Below are positions 9,500 to 19,297 of a stretch of DNA of 64,000 nt, one piece after another; the stretch's first letter is position 1, and each line of letters opens with the position of its first letter. The notes beneath the pieces are model-generated. The model was given only the letters and a program-made list of their open reading frames with translations. It was not told where the DNA came from and made no database searches. This DNA is from Gonapodya prolifera JEL478 (lineage: Eukaryota > Monoblepharomycota > Monoblepharidomycetes > Monoblepharidales > Gonapodyaceae), in NCBI GenBank assembly GCA_001574975.1, contig KQ965844.1:17602-81601 (forward strand). Reading direction: 5' to 3'. Both the position numbers and the translations under genes were made by a program.

Positions 9500-12441
9500 C
9501 CACAACAAACAATGTCTGAGTTATTTCCCCACTGGACATCAACTCCGCTGAGGATGTTGCCGATGGCGGTTTTGGGATCGTACAGAGAGCCAAATGGAGA
9601 GGGACAGTAGTTGCAGTAAAGATGCTGAAACGTGACATGATGCAATATGCTCAGGTACGTGAGTGCGTTGCCCTCGGTGCCACATGTTCTCAAATGCAAC
9701 TCTCAAAAAGATATTTGAGAGTGAAGCCAACGTCTGGTGGAACTTGAAACATCCCACCATCCTTCCGATGTACGGGATTCTGCGTAAGGGGGGAACAAGA
9801 ACGAACCCACCAAGACCCGGAATAGTATGTCAATACGCAGCAAATGGCTCAGTTCTTGACTTTTTGAGAGAGTTGCAAGAATCATCTGGACGTGTGGAGC
9901 CAAGAGTGAAGTTTCAACTAGTGAGTATGCAGTCTAATTGAACATTTTTGTCTGACCCTACACCATTCTCTCGAGATGCTCGACATTGCAGACGCAGTAG
10001 CGTACCTTCACGAAGAAGGAATCATCCATGCTGACCTAAAACCTGAAAATGTCCTTGTTGGCGCAGAGGGAAACGCACTTGTCACAGATTTTGGCTTTTC
10101 CGTACTTGTGACTCAAAATAATAGTCAAACCGGAGGAACTTCACGCTACAAGCCTCCGGAACTTTTGAGAGACGAACTTGTAGACTCTTCTCGTGCATTG
10201 GCAACGATTGAAGGTGATAGATACGCCTTTGCGTTAGTTTGCTTTGCAGTAAGTATACATTGCTACAATATCTTTCACTACTACTCTGAAGACTTAAGCT
10301 TATTTACAGATATGGACAATTGAGCGTCCATTTGCCGGGCAAGGTTGGGATGAATCCCTTCGGGAAGAAATCATGAATGGACTTTGTCCTGAACACCCAA
10401 GTCTTCATGAGATGCCAAGGGATCTATTGAATCTATTGCACAAGGGTTGGAATAAAGATCCTGATAATTGTCCGGAGTTGAGTCAATACTGCACTGTTCT
10501 CCCAAAGATACTTGAAAGTTTCTACCCTGATGAAAGTGCGGAAGACGAAGAAGAAGCAGATGCTCTTGAGGCACTCACACTTGCCAAAGGCTATGAACTT
10601 GGTACAGCTCCACTTCCCAAGAATTCCAGTAAAGCACATGGGTACTTCCTCAAGGCTGCTGTGATGGGAAATCCGGAGGCACAGTTTTGGATGGGAGAGT
10701 TTTCGTATTTTGGAGAAATGGATTCTCAGATGGACATTGTCAGGGCAGTCAAATGGTTTGAGCAAGCTGCAGATGGAGGTGTCGCAGGGGCAAAGCGGTA
10801 CTTGGCTTGGTGCTACGATGAGGGTGTTGGTGGGGTGCCGCAAGATCCAGTTCGTGCAGTTAACCTAGATCGCGAAGCTGCGGAGCAGGGCGACATTATT
10901 TCCCAGTTCTCACTTGGTCTGGCCTATGCAAATGGCAAAGGAAGTCTTCCAAAGAATCCTCAACAAGCGATTCACTGGTGGACAATTGCTGCAAATGGAG
11001 GCTCTGCCGCTGCAGCATTCAACCTTGGAAATTTATATGAAGATGGCCTGGAGGGAGTGTCAATCGATGAACGCCAGGCAATACAGTGGTATGAGAAGTC
11101 AGCTGATATGGGGAATTCAGACGCCCAATTGAAAATCAGTGTTGCCATTGCAAAGGGAATGGGCAGGATGCGGCCCAACCCAGAAAGAGCTGTTGAGTTT
11201 TGGAGAAAGCTGGCTAATCTTGGCAATCCTGAGGCTCAAGTAGAGCTGGGCAAAGCTTATCGCGACGGATACGGAGGGCTGTCAAGAGATATTGCACTAG
11301 CACACATATTGTTCGAGCGAGCTGCAGCACGAGGATACTTGGAGGCCGAGGAGCTGCTATCTGAACCCAACATACCACGTGAACTGCCTCTATATATTCA
11401 AGAAACTCTCCGGGAAATGTACAACCAGGCGCTAACAGTGCTGGATCTCGGTGGTAAGTTACACGTAACAGGGTATGATATCGGTGCTGAAGGGGCGCGC
11501 GCTGTCGCCGAGGCCCTTAAGGTCAACACCTCTCTCACTGGGTTGGATATGGAGAGTGTGTGTGTGTGTGTTGAGTGGAGAGTGGTGGAGTGGTGGTGAC
11601 GCTCGAACCGAACCTGGCCTGGTCCCCCTTTTCCTCCGACGTAACAGGGAACAATATCGGTGCTGAAGAGGCGCGCGCTGTCGCCGAGGCCCTCAAGGTC
11701 AACAGGACGCTCACAGAGTTGTCGCTGAGATGTGAGTGTGTGTGTTGAGTGGAGAGTGGTGGAGAGTGGTGGTGACGGTCGAACCGAACCTGACCTGGTC
11801 CCCCTTTTTCTCCGACGTCACGTAACAGACAACAATATCGGTGATGAAGGGGCGCGCGCTGTCGCCGAGGCCCTCAAGGTCACCAGGACGCTCACCCACT
11901 TGTATCTCAGACGTGAGTGTGTGTGAGTGTGTGATTGGGCTGACAGTCGAACCGAACCTGCCCGAACCCGACGAATCCTGGGCTGGTCCCCCTTTTTCTC
12001 CGACATCACGTGACAGGAAACAATATTGGTGATTCCAGGGCGCGTGCTGTCGCCGAGGTCCTCAAGATCAACACCTCTCTCACTAAGCTGGAAATGAGTG
12101 GTGAGTGTGTGTGTTGAGTGGGGAGTGGTAGAGAGTGGTGGTGACGGTCGAACCGAACCTGGCCTGGTCCCCATTTTTATCAAACGTAACAGAGAACAAA
12201 ATTGGTGATGAAGGGGCGATGGCTGTTGCCGAGGCCCTCAAGGTCAACAGGACGCTCACTGAGTTGTGGCTGGGATGTGAGTGTGTGTGTTGAGTGGAGA
12301 GTGGTGGTGACGTTCGAACCGAACTCGAACCGAACCTGACCTGGTCCCCCTTTTTCTCCGACGTTGACAGGCAATGATATCGGCGAGCTCAGAAGCACAT
12401 TTACGTGTAGCCGGTTGGGCTCACATTGTGTCGTTCGTTAA
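9500..12441 (+). CDS. Protein kinase - Sel1 repeats - LRR fusion protein
   Basis: A large multi-domain protein. First exon (5' end not resolved; to 9654) has the glycine loop GGFGIVQRAKW and the lysine of VVAVKML. Exons 9711-9920, 9976-10248 and 10310-11555 follow with good splice sites, all phase 0. Kinase motifs are complete: HADLKPEN (HRD-type loop), TDFGFS (DFG), KPPE (APE-like), so an active Ser/Thr kinase of TKL-like type is likely. After it come about six or seven Sel1 repeats (for example AVKWFEQAADGGVAGAKRYL, AIQWYEKSADMGNSDAQL), helical scaffolds like TPRs. The C-terminus is an array of ribonuclease-inhibitor-type LRRs, one per exon: 11472-11555, 11648-11731, 11829-11912, 12017-12100, 12193-12276, each exactly 84 nt and phase 1, then a truncated one from 12371 to TAA at 12439. 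By analogy with NLR and receptor-kinase proteins it may sense a ligand through LRRs and signal by the kinase; that role is inference. Confidence 0.75.
11454..11471 (+). other. 18-nt intron-like remnant in the LRR gene
   Basis: GTAAGTTACACGTAACAG sits exactly where the other LRR units have an intron of about 90-105 nt. It keeps a perfect donor and acceptor but has lost the middle. Its length is a multiple of three and it has no stop, so the frame reads through (KLHVT). Introns this short are not spliced in known fungi, so it is probably now coding. Confidence 0.6.
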
Positions 12442-13070
12442 GAGCTTAACACCGCATTTATTCACGGGAAGATGAATTCATAAAATTACGTTACTACTAC
12501 GACGAGTGCAATATGTGTACCAATGGGTGTCAGTTTGTATTGATGTGCAAAAGTGTCTTAGTGTCACCCCTTCCACCTCAGTGACGTGACCTGGCATGAC
12601 CACGCCGCACCCGCAATTTCCCGTCTTTCGAGTTGATAATGTGCGTTATGGCTTGTGATGCGACAAAATCAATCAGATCACATCAGATCAAATCACAAAT
12701 TGATAACCAAAAAGAGTATCAAATTTCCAATGACCCAGAAGTTTGACCTAACCAATCGGGACCGGACGCCCCCTTCCTGAGAGTCAGAGATGAAAAACGG
12801 GGAGTGAGAAGCTGAAAGTCAGTCAGACATTATTTCCGGACCGCTGACAGTGGATCTGAGCGCCGCGATACGAGCGTTACAGCAAAAAACGATTTTGAGA
12901 TTGACATTGGTGACACATGGTGATTGGTATGTGATGAGAGGGGATGTGAGTGTAATGAGAGTACTAGGGAAGGGAGACATCGGATGCGACCCAACAAATC
13001 CAAGCACCCTATGAGCAGATTCTGAGCGTGTTTGAAGATACAGTAAGTAACACCTTGTTTACACTTCAGG
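12442..13070. other. Intergenic, contains shared 3' flank of the LRR gene (copy 2)
   Basis: About 12638-12765 matches 5655-5790, the flank of the orphan LRR fragment. The rest shows no coding signal. Together the two flanks indicate that a block of LRR exons plus 3' DNA was copied about 7 kb away. Confidence 0.65.
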
Positions 13071-14619
13071 TCACTTCAAGACGACCGAGACATTCGGGAG
13101 TTGGTACTTCAACGCGCCGTAGAGCTGCCTATTTCTCTCACTGTCCCATAGAACAATGGTGTTCAGACACTCATGTGCATTCGCCAGAGAGATGTCGACC
13201 GCATCTGGCTGCCCGCGAAACCTGGAAATCTCCACGTACTCGAGACGAGGGAGACGGCGAAGCAGTTCGTTCACAATCTGCTCGCGAACCTCGTAATCCA
13301 GAAACTGTAGTCGCTGTAGCTTCAAACAGTGCAGAATAGCGCGCATCAGGGTGGGGGTGGGGTTGACAGCCACGAAAGACTCGAGGGCTTGCATCGCGGG
13401 AAGGTGGTCCCATGCAGAGTTTTCGCAGCGAGACATGGAGAGATGCCGTATGTTTGGGTGGCTTTTGAGCGCGTCGAGGAACGGTTGCCGACTGCCAGTC
13501 GTGTGCAGGTCCGAAACTTCAAAGTTCTCCAAAGCCGGCGCCCCGCACAGTATCTCGGCGGCCATAAGTGGCAAAAGACCTTGAATCTTTGCGCGGGCAA
13601 GACGAGGCATGGTGAAATCTCCACTGCTATCTCCGCATGCAAAGATTTCCGGTTCAGCGGAACTATCCAAGTATATTCTCAGGTTGACACAACCTGAGAA
13701 TATTCGCATCAGGCGACCGGAGGCGGGAGACGGAGGAAGCGACCCCTGGAATGGATTGTAAGAAATGCTGACGGTGGGGGTCGTCAGGGCCAGCGGACTC
13801 CCGGCGAGGAGGTGGACCGATTCTGGAGAGAACTCCCGCAGGTCGAAACTCGTCGCGTCGACGTTTGTTCGGTTGCGCGCAGCAACGATGGGGTGGATAG
13901 GAGGGCACACGTTCCCGTTGAATCCACAGAAGAGTTTCCGAGCATTCACGCATTGACGTATAATCTGTTCCATCCGGTGAGCGCTGTCTTCGTTCGTGGT
14001 TATTGTCAGCCAACGCACGCCGGGAAACTTTGAATTGATGACAGGCAAAGCCAGCACGGCAGCAGTGGAGCATTGTCCCGGCAGATCGATCACGATGAGT
14101 GTGGATATCGTGTAAGGGAAGGGCGGTGGGTCTTGGGGAAAGAGGGGTTCATGATGTCCTCGCGGTTGAGACGGTCGAAGAAGACTGCCCCTGCGTATCT
14201 CGTGGATCTGCTGTAGGCAGGAGATGGGCAGTGGGGTCGGCAAGGTGCTCGAAAACAGAAGAAGAACGAGAGGATGGTGCTCACCATGTCAGCGCCAGAT
14301 TCAATACGGTCCTGAACGCGAGTTCGCGCACAGAAGAGAATTCGTGGAGGTGGTTGGTAGTGTAGGCGTACCGCGCGATGCGCCAAACGAATTCGGGGGG
14401 GACATTGAGTGGCGTCCTCCTCACAGTGACAGAGCCGGACGTGCTAGAGGCGGAGGTAGCAACGCTCGATCCAGGGGCTGGGCGACGAGGACGACGCGCG
14501 AGAGGTCGGGAGGCTCCCCAGCCGGACGCCCTCGGACCACTCGATGCGGGGACTTGGAGACGAGGGCGACGATGGCGGAGATTGTAGTGAGAGCGCGGAG
14601 ATTCCCCTTTGGTTGGCAT
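13071..14619 (-). CDS. F-box/LRR-like protein
   Basis: Exon 1 (14619 down to about 14286) encodes a basic, Pro-rich lead and then LNVPPEFVWRIARYAY and LAFRTVLNLALT, an F-box-like pattern. A GTGAGC donor there and a CTACAG acceptor near 14208 remove an intron; the joined text RSTRYAGAVFFDRLN suits the usual F-box continuation. The large second exon (to 13071) has Leu-rich text with repeats such as CVNARKLFCGF, APALENFEVSDL, HPNIRHLSMS, LPRLEYVEISRF, typical of the LRR-like part of fungal F-box proteins, and ends VVLK. The reading frame of the first part of exon 2 (AVFFDRLN) differs from that of the rest (TISTLIVIDLPG), so a second small intron or a frameshift must lie near 14110-14150. Role would be substrate choice for an SCF ligase. 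Confidence 0.6.
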
Positions 14620-15550
14620 AGTTCCGGCAGAAAAAACGTAGGGAGAAGGCAGCTTGTTCGTTCGGCAGGTGATTCGATTGTGGTCAACATGAAGGTCACC
14701 GATCGATTATATAGGGGAGAAGGGGGGCGCAGCGGGACCGAGGTTGAGCTGGGGGAGGGTGAGATCAGCGGCGATGGAGGGAGAGGCGATGAGGCTGTGC
14801 TTGGGAGGATCAAATAAAAGGGGGGGAGGGAAGAAGGCAAGCGTAGTGCGTGCACGGAACCTTGACCACAACACTTCCTTTTTCTCTCGAACCAAATCTA
14901 ATCCAATACCAAATCCAATGTAATCTTTTTGAAGCTTATAAACGTTGGCTTTCAATCAACGGGCCGGAAGAGTTGACGAATGTTCAACCCCAAAATATGA
15001 GAAATCTACCCAAGAAAATTTACGATGGAACTTCTGGTATGGGTTGAAAAGTAGAGTGCACAAAAGTGTTGACAGGGATTGATGAAATGTTGCAAACATG
15101 CAAAAAGTGTTGTGCGAAATAGACTCTGATATATTCTAACTTCAAGGCTCCGCAACGGCCACAAGGTTTGGAGGGACCAGGAGAGCGTTCCGACATTTTT
15201 GGGTTTGGTGTCAAGTCGGAATGCCCCACTATATATTTTGTTAGACTGACGAACAGTGGGCCTTCTGTGAAGTGTAGGCAGTGATGGTGGCAGTTGAGGT
15301 AGAAGTGATGAAAAAACCCGACACTTTTCAGGAGATCACACTTGTGATCTGTGATCCGTGATCTGTTCGAAAAGTGACTGAAGTGATATTTACATTCCAA
15401 TGGGTATTATTGTTTGCAGTAGTTCGAGGAGTGCAAAGCAGAAAAACAGACACTATTTTGAGATCCCAAGTGTGATCCGTGATCCATGATCTGTGATTTG
15501 AGATTTTTGAAAGAGAGTATTTGATTTGATAGTACTTTTGATAGTACTTT
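14620..15550. other. Intergenic with TGATC-rich text
   Basis: No gene recognised. The left part is a G-rich/C-rich probable promoter of the minus-strand F-box/LRR gene. Around 15330-15500 there are repeated words GTGATCTGTGATCCGTGATC like those at 5800-5900. Around 15520-15560 TTTGATAGTAC repeats. Confidence 0.5.
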
Positions 15551-15670
15551 TGATACTACACTTTGATACTAGACTTTGATAGTATCAAAGACGAGGCGAG
15601 TCTTCCCCGTCTTGGACTTCTTCATAGTCGTCGTCCTCATCCATATCATTGTCATCGTCGACGTCATCGA
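15551..15670 (-). pseudogene. Copy of the 3' end of the acidic-tail gene
   Basis: About 15563-15625 is nearly identical to 8904-8966, covering the stop and the last codons of the acidic ORF (EVPDGEDSPRL), followed by a shortened Asp/Glu tract. It ends at the TA that flanks the transposon, so the element sits beside, or inserted into, this copy. No matching continuation is seen right of 19320. Confidence 0.8.
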
Positions 15671-15672
15671 TA

Positions 15673-15693
15673 CGGCGTTGGTCATAAATAATG
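15673..15693 (+). repeat. Left terminal inverted repeat
   Basis: CGGCGTTGGTCATAAATAATG directly after TA at 15671-15672. It pairs with 19298-19318. Ten of its bases (GTTGGTCATA, 15677-15686) are also inverted at 15790-15799, so this end has a second, internal copy of the terminal word. Confidence 0.85.
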
Positions 15694-15837
15694 TAACTAG
15701 ATAGTCATTCATTACTTGTACCCACTGTAGGGGGACTCTAACCCCCATACCCTTTGTTCAGGGTATCCCGTTCGACCTCCGCGTCGCAATATGACCAACA
15801 ATGGAGCCAACAGGATTGTATTGACTTTAAGAAAGTC
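15673..15837 (-). ncRNA. Candidate Fanzor guide (omega) RNA region
   Basis: The 165 bases between the Fanzor stop codon and the element end are non-coding and highly structured. An outer 10-bp perfect stem (15677-15686 with 15790-15799) encloses two hairpins that touch each other: GGGGG/CCCCC (15730-15734 with 15742-15746, 7-nt loop) and ATACCC/GGGTAT (15747-15752 with 15761-15766, 8-nt loop). In TnpB and Fanzor systems the guide scaffold is transcribed from this very place, the 3' end of the nuclease gene running to the element end, with the guide taken from flanking DNA. Position and folding fit; transcription is not shown by the sequence alone. Confidence 0.55.
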
Positions 15838-18139
15838 CTAAGCTGGATGCCCTCGATAACCCCGCACAAAGTTCCCTGGTCTCATTCCATTGTGTGAGTT
15901 CCCGAAAAGCCAAACAGATCGAATATTCAGCGCAGCACAAATGTCCCTGTTCCAGTAGGTCTGGCATTGGGCACATCTTTTGATACGCCAAATCTTTTTT
16001 CCGTCAATGTGCACATCTGTCAACACAGTTGGTACTCCATGATGATGACAGTTGTTGCACTCCTGACTGGTCCGATCCTCTCCCACATTCACAACTGCCC
16101 TCACATAAGACCTGTTACCATCTCCCTTGTGCAAAATGCTACACAGTAATTTGAGCAGCATGGTTGTTCCTGATATTCCTTGTCGTTCAGGTGCACTCAA
16201 ATCACTAGTAACAAAAACAATATCCCGCCGCTCGGGTTCCTGAACTGGTTCTCGGTGAGAGGATTTCCGTCTCCGACGTACACGATTTGAATTCCGAACA
16301 AAATCAAAGTCCTGTCCCTTCTCGTCACGTTGTCCAAGATGCGATATCCGACGTGCAAATCTATGCAGAACTCGGTTCCTCGCAACAGAAAAATTCCAAT
16401 TGTCTTGGGTGCAAGAAGAATCTCGATAGGCTACCAGAAGTTCACGTGCCACAAGACTGAACTGTTCTAGTCGTTTTAAAGCATCTCTGTAGTTGGTTGT
16501 TTTCGCTGTTGGTAATGAAGATTGCATCGCTTCCCATCCTCCCGTTTTCAGGTACCGTTTCAGTCTTCTAGCTGAAGCCCTAAGCCCAGTGGAATGGTAA
16601 TATTCATTCCGAGACACATCAAAACAGTAACTCGGTTTGACTCCAGATTCTGAAACAGGACCTCCAGCTACTGTTCCTCCTGGCTTGTTGGGATCCATAG
16701 CCACAACAATAGTATTGTCATTGAGTTCGACACTCTCGAATGAAGGTCCGTCTCCAGAACTGTTGTCAACACGTGGAATCCTCATGATTTTTTGGATGCA
16801 CACCTTGAGACCATTGGTAGTCAAGGTTCCAGCAAATTGCTTCGCCTCAGAAAGGTTTTCAACCGCACGGACATTGAATATTTGTCTAATGTGGAGTTCT
16901 TCAGCCGGAATCCTCCTGTTCCCCAATTGCACATGCAGTGAGTGCAAGTCTCTACAACCACGCTCGTCAAGCATGATATGATGAGGTTTGAATCCATAGA
17001 TCGGAGCCAATGAAAATTTTCTAGGAGGTCGAGGATAACTTTTTCCTTCTGCAACAAGGATTGATGTCCTTGCTTCGAGATCAGAAAGTAGGAAACGAAG
17101 CGCTTCGAGGTAATGAGGCCATAACTGGCAATTCTCATCCCACGAGGATTTTGAAATAGGATTCTCAATCATTGAGAGAATTGGCATAGCTGATCGAAAA
17201 GTGAGAGCAAGACCTCTGATAAACCTTTTGTAATGATCATCCAATTTGGAAGCTGTAACGGTAAAAAATGTATCAAAGTGTCATTGGAAGTGCGACCATG
17301 CAGTTTTTCGATCGTTCAAAGAAATATTTGGAAATCGAAGTCGAGTAAGCCATATGACGTGATTCTTGAGTCGATTGGCAAAATTGAAGACCACATTATT
17401 GATGAACATGGTCATGTACCCATCACACGCGAATCTGAGAGGATTGTAAAGTCGGAATGGCCATTGGTAGTTTGATGGAACAGTCTGAGATAAAGTATTC
17501 CTATACCGAGTGATCGAGGGATATGATGTTAGTGCTATTCAAGAAGCATTAATCTTGAAAGAAATCATAGTTAGGACATTGGTTTGGAGAAGTGGATTCC
17601 AGACTACTTACCCCCAAGTCTGTGACAGGTTGGAGACGTGGTTTTTGACTAGTTACTGAAATCTCCGATGCAATTTGCCAAATGAAATCGGAATTTATTT
17701 TAGAAGCTTGTTGCAAATAGGCTGGGTTTGGGTCCGATGGAACGATGTCAAGAGTACAGAGGGTTGTATTCATAATTTCAGAGACTGCTTTCATAATTGA
17801 TGTTTGATCTAAAACTGCTCGTTGAATTGTCTGTAGTAGTTCGGGTTGAAGAAGAACTCGACTGATATTGAAACAGGATGTCCGCGTGACTGTTTCCATT
17901 GGAATTTCTGAAGTTTGGAGAGCCTTGACCTTTCTCATTGCGGCAAGTTTAGTCTTTTCGACATATTTGGGACATAGTTTCAATGATGAGTGTTGGTGGT
18001 CAGTTCCTTTGCATTTTGGACAAGGTTTGGTTTTGGGATCAGGAGGTTTAGGTGGTTTAGGTGGTTTAGGTGGTTTAGGTGGTTTTGTTTGTTTAGCGGG
18101 TTTGGTTGGAGGCCGTTTGGCTTTTGGCTTTGGTGGCAT
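15838..18139 (-). CDS. Fanzor (eukaryotic TnpB-like RNA-guided nuclease)
   Basis: Exon 1 (18139-17612) encodes a Lys/Pro-rich lead with KPPKPPKPP repeats and a zinc-knuckle CPKCKGTDHQ...LC, then a helical part. A 127-nt intron (17611-17485, GTAAGT...CAG, phase 0) leads to exon 2 starting TVPSNYQWPFRLYNPL and running through VVFNFANRLKNHVIWLTRLR. The last exon (about 17250-15838) is 468 codons long. Numbered in that exon: RuvC-I Asp184 in VVAMDPNK; the canonical RuvC-II Glu place holds Ser347 (VTSDLS); an alternative Glu389 lies 42 residues on (GEDRTSQEC); zinc-finger Cys396/399 and Cys424/427; RuvC-III Asp434 in WNRDICAALNI. This rearranged site is the mark of Fanzor versus TnpB. Fanzors cut DNA guided by an omega RNA. 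The join between exon 2 and the last exon (about 17250-17300) is uncertain: splice sites there do not give a clean frame, so a small intron or a frameshift is possible. Confidence 0.88.
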
Positions 18140-18260
18140 TGATAGGGATGATGAATGAGAGAGAATTGGGGTGTTTATAAATTGGAGATTGAAGATCTTG
18201 CTTGAGTGTGATTTCTAACACATGATTGTGATCTCCATCACAGGATGACGATCTAAAAAT

Positions 18261-19244
18261 CTAAGCAAAGGAACGTAGTGGGATCAATGATTTCAAAAAA
18301 CAATGATCAAAAATACGTTGTACCTTAGAACTAGTCAGGGTGGCAACCAAATTTCTGATGGAATTTATAAGAGCTTCTAGCGTTTTTGGACGATATTGAC
18401 GAACTCTTCCCTTGATTATAGAAAATAAATGTTCAATTGGATTCATAAATGGTGAATATGGAGGAAGAAAGAGTATAGAATTGTTCTTTTTAGAAACAGT
18501 TTGCTGTATGATTTCGAGGTTTTGTTTCTTGAGTACGTTTGAAGCGTGGTGGACACGAAGATTGTCCATGAGTATGGTACAAGATTTGAATCTCTTTGAC
18601 ATTCTTTCAAGAAAACTTTGAAAGGAAACAGCATTGAGAGCGCTTTCGCGGAGTTCCCAGTACAAATGCGATTCATCAGGGTGGTTTGGAGAATATTTCG
18701 CAGCCAAGATCAGTGTATAGGATTTTGAAGACAATGTGGATAGAGGGGGTGGAGGTCTTGATCCACTCTTGACAAGAACTTTTCGAGAAAGATCATTGAG
18801 TTTGAAACAGGATTCATCAATGGCCACCCAATGATGACAGGCTATTTTTTGTATTTTATCTCTTACTTTTTGGATCTCAGCTTCATCAGCTTTCTTTTTT
18901 AATTTTGAACGTCCTACATAAGAGCAACCATGATGTCTGAAGATTCGACCAATTGATCGTCTTGATAAGTAAATATTTGATTCTTCCAACTGTTTACTCA
19001 AAGCCAGTTGAGTCAGTTGGCCATTGGAAACAATAGCTGCATTGCAAATTTCAATTTCTTGTTGAGGAGTATATTTTCTGGGACGACCAGCAGGCTTGCG
19101 ATTGTACAGGTGTAAACCATGACACCAACGCCATATTGTGATTGCAGAAACTTTGAACACTGAACAGAGATTTTTTAGCAGGACCCCTGATTTCAAAAGT
19201 GCTACACACGCAAGTTTTGATGCGCTTTCAAGGTGCTTAGTCAT
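18261..19244 (-). CDS. Tc1/mariner (IS630-like) DDE transposase
   Basis: A single 327-codon frame. The N-terminus has a helix-turn-helix (GVLLKNLCSVFKVSAITIWR) and an AT-hook-like GRPRKYT, then a second winged-helix part (LTQLALSKQLEESNI). The catalytic DDE domain shows Asp in WVAIDESCF, Asp in ILMDNLRVHHA and Glu in PFMNPIEHLFSIIK; LPPYSP before the Glu is the family hallmark. About 43 residues separate the second Asp and the Glu. It would cut at the terminal inverted repeats and insert at TA. Length is that of a full-length family member and no stop interrupts it. It precedes the Fanzor gene on the same strand with a 121-base gap. Confidence 0.92.
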   Translation of the reverse strand: MTKHLESASKLACVALLKSGVLLKNLCSVFKVSAITIWRWCHGLHLYNRKPAGRPRKYTPQQEIEICNAAIVSNGQLTQLALSKQLEESNIYLSRRSIGRIFRHHGCSYVGRSKLKKKADEAEIQKVRDKIQKIACHHWVAIDESCFKLNDLSRKVLVKSGSRPPPPLSTLSSKSYTLILAAKYSPNHPDESHLYWELRESALNAVSFQSFLERMSKRFKSCTILMDNLRVHHASNVLKKQNLEIIQQTVSKKNNSILFLPPYSPFMNPIEHLFSIIKGRVRQYRPKTLEALINSIRNLVATLTSSKVQRIFDHCFLKSLIPLRSFA

Positions 19245-19297
19245 TTCTATTGAAAACGTAGAAAAACAAATTATTTCATATTATTATGTATCATTTT

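Noticed and set aside
11454-11471. A functional 18-nt intron
   Set aside because: Known fungal introns are rarely under about 35 nt; the frame is open through it. Left as a finding to test, not annotated as an intron.
9500-12441. Calling the kinase-LRR gene an NLR
   Set aside because: No NACHT or NB-ARC nucleotide-binding domain (no P-loop GxxxxGK[ST]) is present; only the LRR type is shared.
15677-15800. A tRNA gene with long variable arm (7-bp-plus acceptor-like stem, GGGGG/CCCCC hairpin with 7-nt loop, GTTCGAC word)
   Set aside because: No U at loop position 2, no pairing for a T stem around TTCGA, and about 44 bases between the outer stem and the central hairpin, too long for a D arm. 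The place in the transposon end explains the folding better.
17549-18139. The zinc-knuckle ORF as a Gag-like protein of a retroelement
   Set aside because: It lies inside the DNA transposon ends, and a phase-0 GT-AG intron joins it to Fanzor sequence. No reverse transcriptase or other retroelement part is near.
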